NCBI GenBank assembly: GCA_048359995.1 | Contig: DBGCPK010000005.1 | Location: 138,073-202,072 of the forward strand | DNA: 64,000 nt | From: UBA3210 sp048359995 | Lineage (GTDB): Bacteria > Bacillota_I > Bacilli_A > RFN20 > CAG-449 | Direction: 5' to 3' | Part shown: in pieces, positions 18,622-26,300 of the stretch | How the letters are laid out: every line of letters starts with the position of its first letter | How positions within the stretch are numbered: position 1 is the stretch's first letter | Made by a program: the position numbers and the translations under genes | Notes under the pieces: generated by a model | What the model was told of the DNA's origin: nothing | What the model saw: the letters and a program-made list of their open reading frames with translations, nothing else | Database searches by the model: none

Positions 18622-18758
18622 AAAAAAGACCTCCTTGGAGAGGTCCGCGAAAGTAATGTCTTCACATTAACAGCGGACGCATTAGAAAACCGCCACAAGG
18701 TTCGTCCTGTTTTTTCTTCCCAAAAGCAGGCACTTAACGCTTTCTAACTACTCTGTCT
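18622..18758 (-). promoter_or_regulatory. Tetrahydrofolate (THF) riboswitch, folT type, with expression platform
   Basis: Read on the minus strand, the aptamer (about 18758 to 18669) has the conserved GAGUAG, GCGUUAAGUG, ACGAACC, GUGGCGG and GCGUCCGCU segments, closed by ACAG/CUGU. Downstream, GACCUC/GAGGUC plus six U (18645 to 18622) can form a terminator that also buries the AAGGAGG ribosome site. A competing long hairpin GUCCGC/GCGGAC (18678-18673 with 18648-18643) would break that terminator and uses bases of the aptamer. This fits an OFF switch: folate bound means terminator on. Confidence 0.85.
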
Positions 18759-18878
18759 TTAAAAGTATAACCCATTATATGAAAAAAATTAACAAATAAA
18801 CCGCAAAATCAAAAAAACATTTTTAAAGTCGGGGAAAATGGTGTATTATAGTAAAGACCCTTTAAAAAGGAGGAAAAA

Positions 18879-19100
18879 ATGGAGTACGTCTTAGTTGTCA
18901 TTTCTGTCTTTCTGATTTTGATTACCCTTTTGCAGGGAGGGAAGACCAACGGTGCTTCGGGGGCGATCACCGGAGGAAGCAAAATGAATATCTTCGCCAA
19001 AACCAAGGAGCGGGGTTCGGAGAGGGTTCTCTCGATTCTCACGCTGGTATTGGGCATCGTCTTTTTCCTCTTTACACTGCTGACGAAATATCTCGGTTAA
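18879..19100 (+). CDS. secG: Preprotein translocase subunit SecG
   Basis: 73 residues with two membrane helices (about 2-20 and 52-70) separated by the conserved Gly-rich loop LLQGGKTNGASGAITGGS. SecG assists the SecYE channel in protein export. AAAGGAGG precedes ATG 18879. It starts the secG-rnr-smpB series common in Firmicutes. Confidence 0.95.
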   Translation: MEYVLVVISVFLILITLLQGGKTNGASGAITGGSKMNIFAKTKERGSERVLSILTLVLGIVFFLFTLLTKYLG

Positions 19101-19101
19101 A

Positions 19102-19129
19102 ATAAGGGTTGCAAAACCCTTTTATTTTT
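19102..19129 (+). terminator. Terminator/attenuator between secG and rnr
   Basis: AAGGGTT/AACCCTT stem with GCAA tetraloop followed by TTATTTTT, lying between the secG stop and the rnr ribosome site. It likely reduces rnr-smpB expression relative to secG. Confidence 0.75.
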
Positions 19130-19147
19130 GGAAAGAGAGGCGAGAAC

Positions 19148-21259
19148 ATGAAAGATCGGATTCGAAATTTGATTGGGAAACATCCTTTGAGCAAGAAAGT
19201 GCTTCTTGAATTCTTTTCCGATGCGAAAGAAGCGGAGAAAACGCTCGACGACCTGATCGCCGCAGGAGAAGTCGCGATTCACAAGAACAAACTCTATCTG
19301 CCGGAACAGATCGGTTTAAAAAAAGCCCGCATCGTCTCGATCAAAGATCATTTTGCCTTTGCTTCTCTTTCGGACGAAGAAGAAGATGTCTATATCGATC
19401 GAGGCGATCTTCACGGGGCGTTTCTGGACGACATCGTCTTCCTGAAAATTCATGGAAGCGCAGGCGAAGTTTTCTCCGTCGTCGAGAAAAGCCGAAAACG
19501 GATCGTCGGTGAGGTGGTTTTCCGTCGGGGAAGATTTTACCTCGAAACGAAAGATATCGCTTCCGATGATGTCGAGTTCGTCCTCGATTCCGGCTCGGTA
19601 AAGTTTCTCGTAGGTCATATCGTCGTCGGCGTCATCGTCAGGGAAGAAGAAAATCGCTTCTATCTCGACGTCGTCGAGGTGATCGGGCATAAAAACGATC
19701 CGGGTACGGATATCGCCCGTATCATTCTCAATCACGGCGCGGACTTGAAATTCGGCGAAGAAGTGATGAATCAAGTTCGGACGATTCCCGACCATGTGGA
19801 CGAAAGCGAATGGACCGGACGCGTCGATTTCCGCGATCGCCGTATCGTTACGATCGACGGAGAAGACGCCAAAGATTTTGACGACGCCGTCGAAATTCAA
19901 AGAACATCGCGCGGCTACGAGATCGGCGTTCATATCGCCGACGTCGCGCATTACGTTCGTTCGGGATCGCCTTTGGACAAAGAAGCTCTTTCGCGAGGGA
20001 CTTCGATCTACGTAACCGATCGGGTAGTTCCGATGCTGCCATTCGAACTCTCCAACGGTATCTGTTCGCTCAATCCCGACGTCGAGAGACTGGTCACTTC
20101 CTGCATTTTCGAAATCGATCCGTACGGCAACGTCTTGAAAAGCAAGATCGTCAAAGGAGTGATCCGTTCTTGCGCTCGGCTGACCTATACTTACGTCAAC
20201 CGCCTTTTCAATCGCGAGTTGAAAAAGGAAGAGCATCTTTCCGAAGAAATCGATCAAATGCTGTTTCTTCTTCAAGAAGCGGCGAACAAAATCCGCAAAA
20301 AAAGGAAACGCGCGGGCGCGATCGATCTGGAATCGACGGAACTGCAATTTCTCTGCACGGCGGAAGGTCAACCTTACGAAGTCGTAAAGAGAAAGCAAGG
20401 AAAGGGAGAAGAATTGATCGAAGATCTGATGATCGCGGCCAACGAAATCGTCGCTTCCGAGATTGAAAAACTTCAACTTCCTTTCGCTTACCGCATTCAC
20501 GAACAACCGAAATCAAAGAAGATGGAAACATTTATGAAGATATCCGCGCATTTAGGCTACAAGTGCGATTTCTCGCCCTTGAGCGTATCGCCGAGAGAAT
20601 TATCTTCGCATTTGGATAAGATACAGGATAAGGATAAAAAGGAAATTCTTTCGATGATCCTTCTCCGTTCGTTGGCCAAAGCGCGGTATGCTTCGGAGAA
20701 TTGCGGTCATTTCGGGCTGGCGAGTGAGACATACTGCCATTTCACTTCGCCGATCAGAAGATATCCGGACTTGTGCGTTCATCGCTTGATCGATCGTTAT
20801 CTGATCCGAAAGGATCAAAGCGTAACCAAAGAATTTTCCGAAGAGATCGCCTTTATATGCGAAACCGCGTCGATAAAAGAACGCCGCGCGATGAGCATCG
20901 AAAGAGAAGTCGACGAATTGGAAAGCGCCAAATTCATGGCGGATAAGGTCGGAAACGTCTTTTCGGGAAGAATCAACGGAATGACCGCGAAAGGAATCTT
21001 TGTCGAATTGGACAACGGCATCGACGGGTATCTCGATTTCGAGGAGATTGCCGACGATTTTTACGTCTTCGACGAAAGGTACCTCACGGCGGTCGGGAGA
21101 AGAACGGGAAGAAAATTTCAGATGGGAGATCATCTTCGCGTCCGTTTGATCCGCGTCGATATCGACAACTATCGAATCGTTTTCTCTTTGATCGACGAGA
21201 GAAAAGAGATTACAATAAAAGAAGAAAGCGAAAGAAGGAGAAGAAATGGAAGGAATTAA
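19148..21259 (+). CDS. rnr: Ribonuclease R
   Basis: 703 residues. Order of domains: winged helix and cold-shock OB folds (1-220), catalytic RNB domain (about 230-560) with the Mg-binding Asp cluster in DGEDAKDFDDAVE near residue 236, and a C-terminal S1 domain (about 610-690). Degrades structured RNA 3' to 5' and works with SmpB-tmRNA to remove defective mRNA, in keeping with smpB overlapping its 3' end by 14 bases. I use ATG 19148 with GAGAGGCGAG upstream; TTG 19109 lies inside the preceding terminator hairpin. The usual Lys-rich tail is short here (ESERRRRNGRN). Confidence 0.95.
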   Translation: MKDRIRNLIGKHPLSKKVLLEFFSDAKEAEKTLDDLIAAGEVAIHKNKLYLPEQIGLKKARIVSIKDHFAFASLSDEEEDVYIDRGDLHGAFLDDIVFLKIHGSAGEVFSVVEKSRKRIVGEVVFRRGRFYLETKDIASDDVEFVLDSGSVKFLVGHIVVGVIVREEENRFYLDVVEVIGHKNDPGTDIARIILNHGADLKFGEEVMNQVRTIPDHVDESEWTGRVDFRDRRIVTIDGEDAKDFDDAVEIQRTSRGYEIGVHIADVAHYVRSGSPLDKEALSRGTSIYVTDRVVPMLPFELSNGICSLNPDVERLVTSCIFEIDPYGNVLKSKIVKGVIRSCARLTYTYVNRLFNRELKKEEHLSEEIDQMLFLLQEAANKIRKKRKRAGAIDLESTELQFLCTAEGQPYEVVKRKQGKGEELIEDLMIAANEIVASEIEKLQLPFAYRIHEQPKSKKMETFMKISAHLGYKCDFSPLSVSPRELSSHLDKIQDKDKKEILSMILLRSLAKARYASENCGHFGLASETYCHFTSPIRRYPDLCVHRLIDRYLIRKDQSVTKEFSEEIAFICETASIKERRAMSIEREVDELESAKFMADKVGNVFSGRINGMTAKGIFVELDNGIDGYLDFEEIADDFYVFDERYLTAVGRRTGRKFQMGDHLRVRLIRVDIDNYRIVFSLIDERKEITIKEESERRRRNGRN

Positions 21260-21695
21260 GATCATCGCCACCAACCGCAAAGCTACTTACGAGTATTTTC
21301 TTTCCTCTCCTTTGGAATGCGGAATCGCCTTAAAAGGGACGGAGATCAAGTCGCTGAAAGTCAACGGGGCTTCGCTCGCGGATTCTTATGTCGTCATCAG
21401 AAACGGAGAAGCGTTCATTCTCAATATGCACATCAGCGTTTTCAAGGAGGGGAATATTTTTAACCACGATCCTTTGAGAACGCGAAAACTTCTTTTGCAC
21501 AAAAAAGAGATCTTGAAGTTGTCCCAGAAAGTGAAAGAAAAAGGATTTACTCTGGTCTGCACCAAAGTATATCTGAAAAACGGAAGGGCCAAGGTGGAAA
21601 TCGCTTTGGCGAAAGGAAAAAAGAATTACGACAAGCGCGAAAGCGAAAAGGAAAAGAGCCGGAAACGGGAAGCGGCGGAAGTCAGGGGATATTGA
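21246..21695 (+). CDS. smpB: SsrA-binding protein SmpB
   Basis: 149 residues. Family core ATNRKATYEYFL, ECGIALKGTEIKSLKVNGASL and the basic C-terminal tail (YDKRESEKEKSRKREA) that mimics the anticodon stem and enters the ribosome. Binds tmRNA (encoded at 42062-42436) for trans-translation. Overlaps rnr by 14 bases, with the ribosome site AAGGAGAAG inside rnr. Ends in TGA, which shows that UGA is a stop in this organism. Confidence 0.97.
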   Translation: MEGIKIIATNRKATYEYFLSSPLECGIALKGTEIKSLKVNGASLADSYVVIRNGEAFILNMHISVFKEGNIFNHDPLRTRKLLLHKKEILKLSQKVKEKGFTLVCTKVYLKNGRAKVEIALAKGKKNYDKRESEKEKSRKREAAEVRGY

Positions 21696-22306
21696 TGTTG
21701 GAGACGATCGACAGTTATATTTACACCGGAGTTAGTTTTTCGACGTTTTCCTTTGACGAAGCGTCGTTGCTGTGCGTGAAGTACGCCTTGTCGAAGCTCC
21801 GGAAAAAGAAGTATCGGGCCTTGCTGAAAGAAGCATTGATGCGCGCGGAGATTTTTTATCCCGACGAGGAACAAGTCAACTATTTTCTGCACGGCACGTT
21901 GAAAGCGTTAAAAGACGCTACGCTCCTTTTGAGTACGGACAAAAAGGAAATCCGCCTGGCCGAAAAATTTTTAGGCAGGGAAGTTCCATATTCCCGATCG
22001 TTCAAGATCATCGATCTGTCTTCGGAAATCCGAATGAAGAAAGCCTGTTTCATCGTTCGGGATCAGAAAGAAATTCATCGGTATCGGTACGTGATCGACT
22101 ATTTCGATCGCTACGCCATCGTCGATCTTCAAAAAATCCGCAAAAGCGAGAACGAACGGACGAACGGCGATACCTTTCTCGACGAAATCAAAATCCGCAT
22201 TTTGCAGGACAACGATTCCGAAGTGTTTTTCATTTCGGCAGGTATCCTGTCGAACATAGTCGCCGGCTTTCTGTTTTCGTTAAATAAAATGGCGATTCAC
22301 CTTTAA
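21695..22306 (+). CDS. Unknown protein downstream of smpB
   Basis: 203 residues; not recognised. ATG 21695 overlaps the smpB TGA by one base, so it is translationally coupled. The protein starts MLETIDSYIYTG, is mixed alpha/beta and basic in the first third (SKLRKKKYRALLKEALMRAE), with a hydrophobic patch near the C-terminus (FISAGILSNIVAGFLFSL) that could be one membrane segment. No catalytic motif is visible. Its coupling to secG-rnr-smpB suggests a link to RNA or protein quality control, but this is only positional inference. Confidence 0.6.
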   Translation: MLETIDSYIYTGVSFSTFSFDEASLLCVKYALSKLRKKKYRALLKEALMRAEIFYPDEEQVNYFLHGTLKALKDATLLLSTDKKEIRLAEKFLGREVPYSRSFKIIDLSSEIRMKKACFIVRDQKEIHRYRYVIDYFDRYAIVDLQKIRKSENERTNGDTFLDEIKIRILQDNDSEVFFISAGILSNIVAGFLFSLNKMAIHL

Positions 22307-22334
22307 TTAGAGAAGAAAAGAAAAAATGGGTTTA

Positions 22335-22348
22335 TGAAAGCGATTTCA
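22335..22348 (+). promoter_or_regulatory. cre-like site (CcpA operator) upstream of opp
   Basis: TGAAAGCGATTTCA is a perfect palindrome and matches the catabolite-responsive element consensus TGWAANCGNTNWCA at every defined position. It lies 34 bases before the -35 box of the oppA promoter, a position from which CcpA-type regulators can activate or repress. No ccpA gene is in the window. Confidence 0.65.
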
Positions 22349-22381
22349 TCATTTTTTTGCAAAAAATTGTGATTATTTTCG

Positions 22382-22412
22382 TTGACATTGAGTAAAAAAT
22401 AGTGTTTATTGT
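22382..22412 (+). promoter_or_regulatory. Promoter of the opp operon
   Basis: TTGACA at 22382-22387; the best -10 is TATTGT at 22407-22412 (19-base spacing), with TTTATT at 22405 (17-base) as an alternative. The leader to the oppA ATG is over 100 bases and AT-rich. Confidence 0.5.
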
Positions 22413-22528
22413 AGATACGTATATTTTAATTTATATTGAAAGTGCAAGGGGAAAAGCAAGGAATTCTACCATTTTTTGACACTTTTGACATAAATATAAT
22501 GTATGTAACTCAAGAAAAGGAGGAAATT

Positions 22529-25117
22529 ATGAAAAACACTAAAAAAATCTTTTTAGTAGCAGCGCTCCTGTCGCTTACCGCGTTGGCGGGTTGCACTTCT
22601 AAAAAGACGAATTCTAGTAACGGAGGCGTTTCATCGAATGTGGGTTCCGGTTCCAGTTCGTCGGTAACGGATACTGACAAGAACCCTTTCGAAGTGGCGA
22701 ATTACGCTAACGGCGCAAAATCCTATGTCGCCGCCAGTTACGAAGAAAGAACCGAGATTCTCGGCTTGCTCGAATCTTATGCAGTCAAGCACAATCTTAC
22801 CGGTATGACGATGTATGAAAACGGCGGGTACGTGATGTACGATACTTCCGTCGTCAAAGGAACCAATACCTATATTCCGGGTTACGGATTCGGTATCGTT
22901 TCCGAAGGTTACGTCAACGCTGACCTGTCTTACGAAGCGAATGCGAATTGGAAAAGATACTATCATACCTATGAAGCGTCCGATCCGAAGACCATCAACT
23001 ACCAAAACGACAAAGGTTCGGTCGTCGGCGATTTGATCGGATATGTTTCCGGTTCTTATTGGACGACTCAGATGAACGAATTCAAAGACGGCTATGAATG
23101 GGTCGGACAATTGGCTAAGAGCGAAAGACCGATTGCAGTCAACGCCGATGAAAACGGATTGGCGACGACTTACAAACTCGAAGTAAAAGTCGGCAGCGAA
23201 GCCAAATACAAAACGGGTAGCACCAACGCCAGTTTAAGTGCCTATAACGGCAGAGAAGTGGCTCTGGAAGACTACGTTACGCCGTATAAGATTTACTACA
23301 CTTCGGCTTACGGTATGGCCAGAGGAAGCGAAAATCTTTCCGGCGCGGGATCGATCAAAGGATCGGCGACGTACTACAATGCCTCTGCCAAAGGTTACGA
23401 TGCTTCCGCTTGGGAAAAGATCGGTATCAAAACTTCTGTGGAAGACGGAAAATCTTATCTCGAATTTACTTTCAATGTTCCTTGCAACCAATTCTATGCG
23501 ATGTATTATCTCTCGTCTCCGATGTTCGCACCGGTACCTGCGGAGTTCATCGAAACGTTAGGCGGCGGCGATTTCGCCGAAGGCGTCAAAGCGTGGGGCA
23601 ACTACACCGATGCCGGTTTGACTCCGGTCGACACTTGGCTCTCCACCGGACCGTACTACATCGAAGCGTGGACTTTCGATCAGGAAATCGTTTTCGGCAA
23701 AAACGATCTATTCGTTCCTTATGACGAAGACAGATTCAAGATGGCCGGCGTTCACTTCAAAATCTTGAAAGCGGTGAACGAAAATCCGAACGCGGCATTC
23801 GAGGAATTTTTGGCCGGACACCTGCACGGTTCCTCGATTCCGTCTCTGTTCTTGGATGGTTATCGCAATGACCCGAGAACGACCCGTACCATCGGCGATT
23901 CGACGTTCAAACTGAATTTCAACACCTGCACTCAGGAAAGATGGGAAGAATTGTTCGGCGTCAACGGAACGATCGCGCAGACGGCTACCGCGAATTACTG
24001 GGAATGCGAACCGGCGATGTCCAATTCGGATTTCCTCGCAGGTATCAACTACGCGTTTAACCGTCAGGCGTTTGCGGATAAATACGGAAGATCTCCGTCC
24101 GCTAACTATTTCGGTTCGGGATACCTGTCCAATCCGGAAGAAGGTATTGTCTACAACAATACGCAAGCGCATAAAGATGCGGTAGCAACCGCGCAGGAAG
24201 GAACTGCTTACGGTTACAACCTCGAATTTGCGAAAGCCTCTTTCAAAAAGGCTAGTGAAGATCTAATCGCCTCCGGCGTTTACAAAGCCGGCGATACGAT
24301 TCATCTCGAAATCGCTTGGCAGACTGCGGCGGACGAAACTCAATACCACGCCGACGTCAAATCCAATTTGGAAGATGCGTTCAATGCTTGCGGCGGCGGC
24401 TTGACTCTCCAAGTCGACTTCTGGGCAGGAACGGTTTGGTCTGATGTTTACTACAAGAAGATGATGGTCGGTCAGTTCGATATCGGATTCGGCAGCGTTT
24501 CCGGCAATACGTTGAACCCTCTCAACTTCTTGGAAGTCTTGAAGAGCGATAACTCTGCCGGATTTACCCTCAACTGGGGCGCGGATACCAACGTGGTTTC
24601 CGAAGACCTCTACTACGACGGCTGCTACTGGTCTTTCGATTCTCTGTGGCAGGCGGCCGATACCGGCGCTTATCTGGTCGACGGAAAAGTTTCGCCATTG
24701 TTCACTCTGAATGACGACGTATTGTCCGCTGACAACTTCGTTCTCAACGATGACGGAAGCGCGACGGCGACACTCTCGATCGATTTGGTCAATCACACGA
24801 ACGCGACTGCGGAAATCACCTATATCGAACTTTTCGCGGCAGTCGGAGTCAATGATGAAGGCACTGATGCGGTTTATGATTATGACGAAGTGGAATTCGT
24901 AGTTTCCGAAGACGGAAAAACGCTGACGATTACCATTTCGGCAGAATTGGTTGAAAAATACCAGACGGTTCTCGTCATCGACGGCGAATGCTACAATTTC
25001 AGTTTCGATATCTATGTGACTTCCAACGTCCACGGAATCGAAGCGGAAACGATCAGTTCGGCGATGATTTACGAAGAGGGCGTGTTCCCTGTCTTACCGT
25101 CGACAGACGCTGAATAA
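22529..25117 (+). CDS. oppA: Oligopeptide-binding lipoprotein OppA, enlarged
   Basis: 862 residues against about 540-600 for usual OppA. Starts MKNTKKIFLVAALLSLTALAGC with lipobox LAGC, followed by a Ser/Gly-rich linker. The body is a family 5 solute-binding fold: e.g. YWECEPAMSNSDFLAGINYA and the late DIGFGSVSGNTLNPLNFL hinge region. After about residue 735 there is a C-terminal beta-rich extension of about 120 residues that resembles an Ig-like domain. ATG 22529 has AAAGGAGG; the open frame extends to 22436 without a ribosome site. A terminator hairpin after it should make the binding protein more abundant than oppBCDF. Confidence 0.88.
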   Translation: MKNTKKIFLVAALLSLTALAGCTSKKTNSSNGGVSSNVGSGSSSSVTDTDKNPFEVANYANGAKSYVAASYEERTEILGLLESYAVKHNLTGMTMYENGGYVMYDTSVVKGTNTYIPGYGFGIVSEGYVNADLSYEANANWKRYYHTYEASDPKTINYQNDKGSVVGDLIGYVSGSYWTTQMNEFKDGYEWVGQLAKSERPIAVNADENGLATTYKLEVKVGSEAKYKTGSTNASLSAYNGREVALEDYVTPYKIYYTSAYGMARGSENLSGAGSIKGSATYYNASAKGYDASAWEKIGIKTSVEDGKSYLEFTFNVPCNQFYAMYYLSSPMFAPVPAEFIETLGGGDFAEGVKAWGNYTDAGLTPVDTWLSTGPYYIEAWTFDQEIVFGKNDLFVPYDEDRFKMAGVHFKILKAVNENPNAAFEEFLAGHLHGSSIPSLFLDGYRNDPRTTRTIGDSTFKLNFNTCTQERWEELFGVNGTIAQTATANYWECEPAMSNSDFLAGINYAFNRQAFADKYGRSPSANYFGSGYLSNPEEGIVYNNTQAHKDAVATAQEGTAYGYNLEFAKASFKKASEDLIASGVYKAGDTIHLEIAWQTAADETQYHADVKSNLEDAFNACGGGLTLQVDFWAGTVWSDVYYKKMMVGQFDIGFGSVSGNTLNPLNFLEVLKSDNSAGFTLNWGADTNVVSEDLYYDGCYWSFDSLWQAADTGAYLVDGKVSPLFTLNDDVLSADNFVLNDDGSATATLSIDLVNHTNATAEITYIELFAAVGVNDEGTDAVYDYDEVEFVVSEDGKTLTITISAELVEKYQTVLVIDGECYNFSFDIYVTSNVHGIEAETISSAMIYEEGVFPVLPSTDAE

Positions 25118-25137
25118 AACGGCAACCGAATAGAAAA

Positions 25138-25193
25138 TGTTATATGGCTTGGGGGAGGATTGTCCTCTCTCGGCCATATAAATTTCTTTTTTT
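25138..25193 (+). terminator. Hairpin terminator between oppA and oppB
   Basis: Long stem TATATGGC/GGCCATATA with an inner GAGGA/TCCTC hairpin, then TTTCTTTTTTT. Probably a partial terminator that sets oppA above the membrane subunits. Confidence 0.75.
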
Positions 25194-25255
25194 AATATCT
25201 ATTTTTTGAATACATACTAAAAAAAGAAAGATGCAGACGAGAGGAGGGACACGTT

Positions 25256-26299
25256 ATGTGGAAATATGTTCTGAAAAGAATAGGTCTTGCCGTAGTTACA
25301 GCGTTTATCATTCTGTCGATTACATTTTTATTGATGAAACTTTTACCGTTCCAGAAACCGATCGGAACGGACAGCGAAAAGTTCTCTTACTATGCCCGAC
25401 AAGTTTATCTGGGCTACGTCTACGACTTTAATACGCTCCAAGCCGCTTTGGGCGAACCGCTTTGGTCGTATAAGGATGCCGCGAATCAATGGCACTATTA
25501 CTACGAGGTTCCGGCGATGACGCAATATTTCCGTTGGTTGGGAAATATTTTTACGCGTTGGGACTGGGGAACTTCGATCGTGATTTCACCGAACCTTTCC
25601 GCGATTACGATCATCGGGCAAAGACTGCCTGTTTCGATGACGTTGAATATCATTTCGACTATTGTCGCGGTGCCGCTTGGAATTGTTTTGGGGATCATCG
25701 CCGCATTGAATAAAAATAAAGCGACCGACCACGTGATCTCGACGGTCGTCATGGTTTTAATCTCGATCCCGTCTTTTATTTTGATCACGTTTTTATTGTA
25801 TTTCCTGTGCTACAAAACCGGTTGGCTTCCGAGCAAATGGCCGTCTCCGACTGCTCCTTTGGGATACAAAGTCGCGGCTTACATCATTCCGGTTCTTTCG
25901 CTTTCTCTGGGTTCGATTGCCGGCTATTGCCGATTCACCAGAGCAGAACTTTGCGAAGTGATGGAAAGCGATTATCTGCTTTTGGCACGAACCAAAGGAT
26001 TGACGAAACGGCAGGCGATTTTACGACACGCGCTACGAAACGCAATGGTGCCGATCGTGCCTTCGATTCTGGCGGAATTTCTTTCGATTATGGGCGGATC
26101 GATGATTCTGGAAAACCTTTACGGAATTCCGGGTATCGGTTCTCTGTTCATCGAAGCGCTGAACATCAACAATCCGGATTACAACGTCCTTTTCGTCGAT
26201 ATGGCCGTGTTTACGACCTTCGGTCTTTTAGCGGGCGTATTGCTCGATATTTCCTACGGATTTATCGATCCGAGAATCAGAATGGGGGCGAAAAAATAA
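25256..26299 (+). CDS. oppB: Oligopeptide ABC transporter permease OppB
   Basis: 347 residues, about 35-40 longer than typical OppB because the first extracytoplasmic loop (about 35-105, rich in Tyr/Trp) is expanded. N-terminal YVLKRIGLAVVTAFIILSIT is the classic first helix; the EAA loop is GLTKRQAILRHALRNAMVPI. Six membrane segments. GAGGAGGGAC precedes ATG 25256. Pairs with OppC to form the peptide channel; oppC starts 1 base after its stop. Confidence 0.93.
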   Translation: MWKYVLKRIGLAVVTAFIILSITFLLMKLLPFQKPIGTDSEKFSYYARQVYLGYVYDFNTLQAALGEPLWSYKDAANQWHYYYEVPAMTQYFRWLGNIFTRWDWGTSIVISPNLSAITIIGQRLPVSMTLNIISTIVAVPLGIVLGIIAALNKNKATDHVISTVVMVLISIPSFILITFLLYFLCYKTGWLPSKWPSPTAPLGYKVAAYIIPVLSLSLGSIAGYCRFTRAELCEVMESDYLLLARTKGLTKRQAILRHALRNAMVPIVPSILAEFLSIMGGSMILENLYGIPGIGSLFIEALNINNPDYNVLFVDMAVFTTFGLLAGVLLDISYGFIDPRIRMGAKK

Positions 26300-26300
26300 G

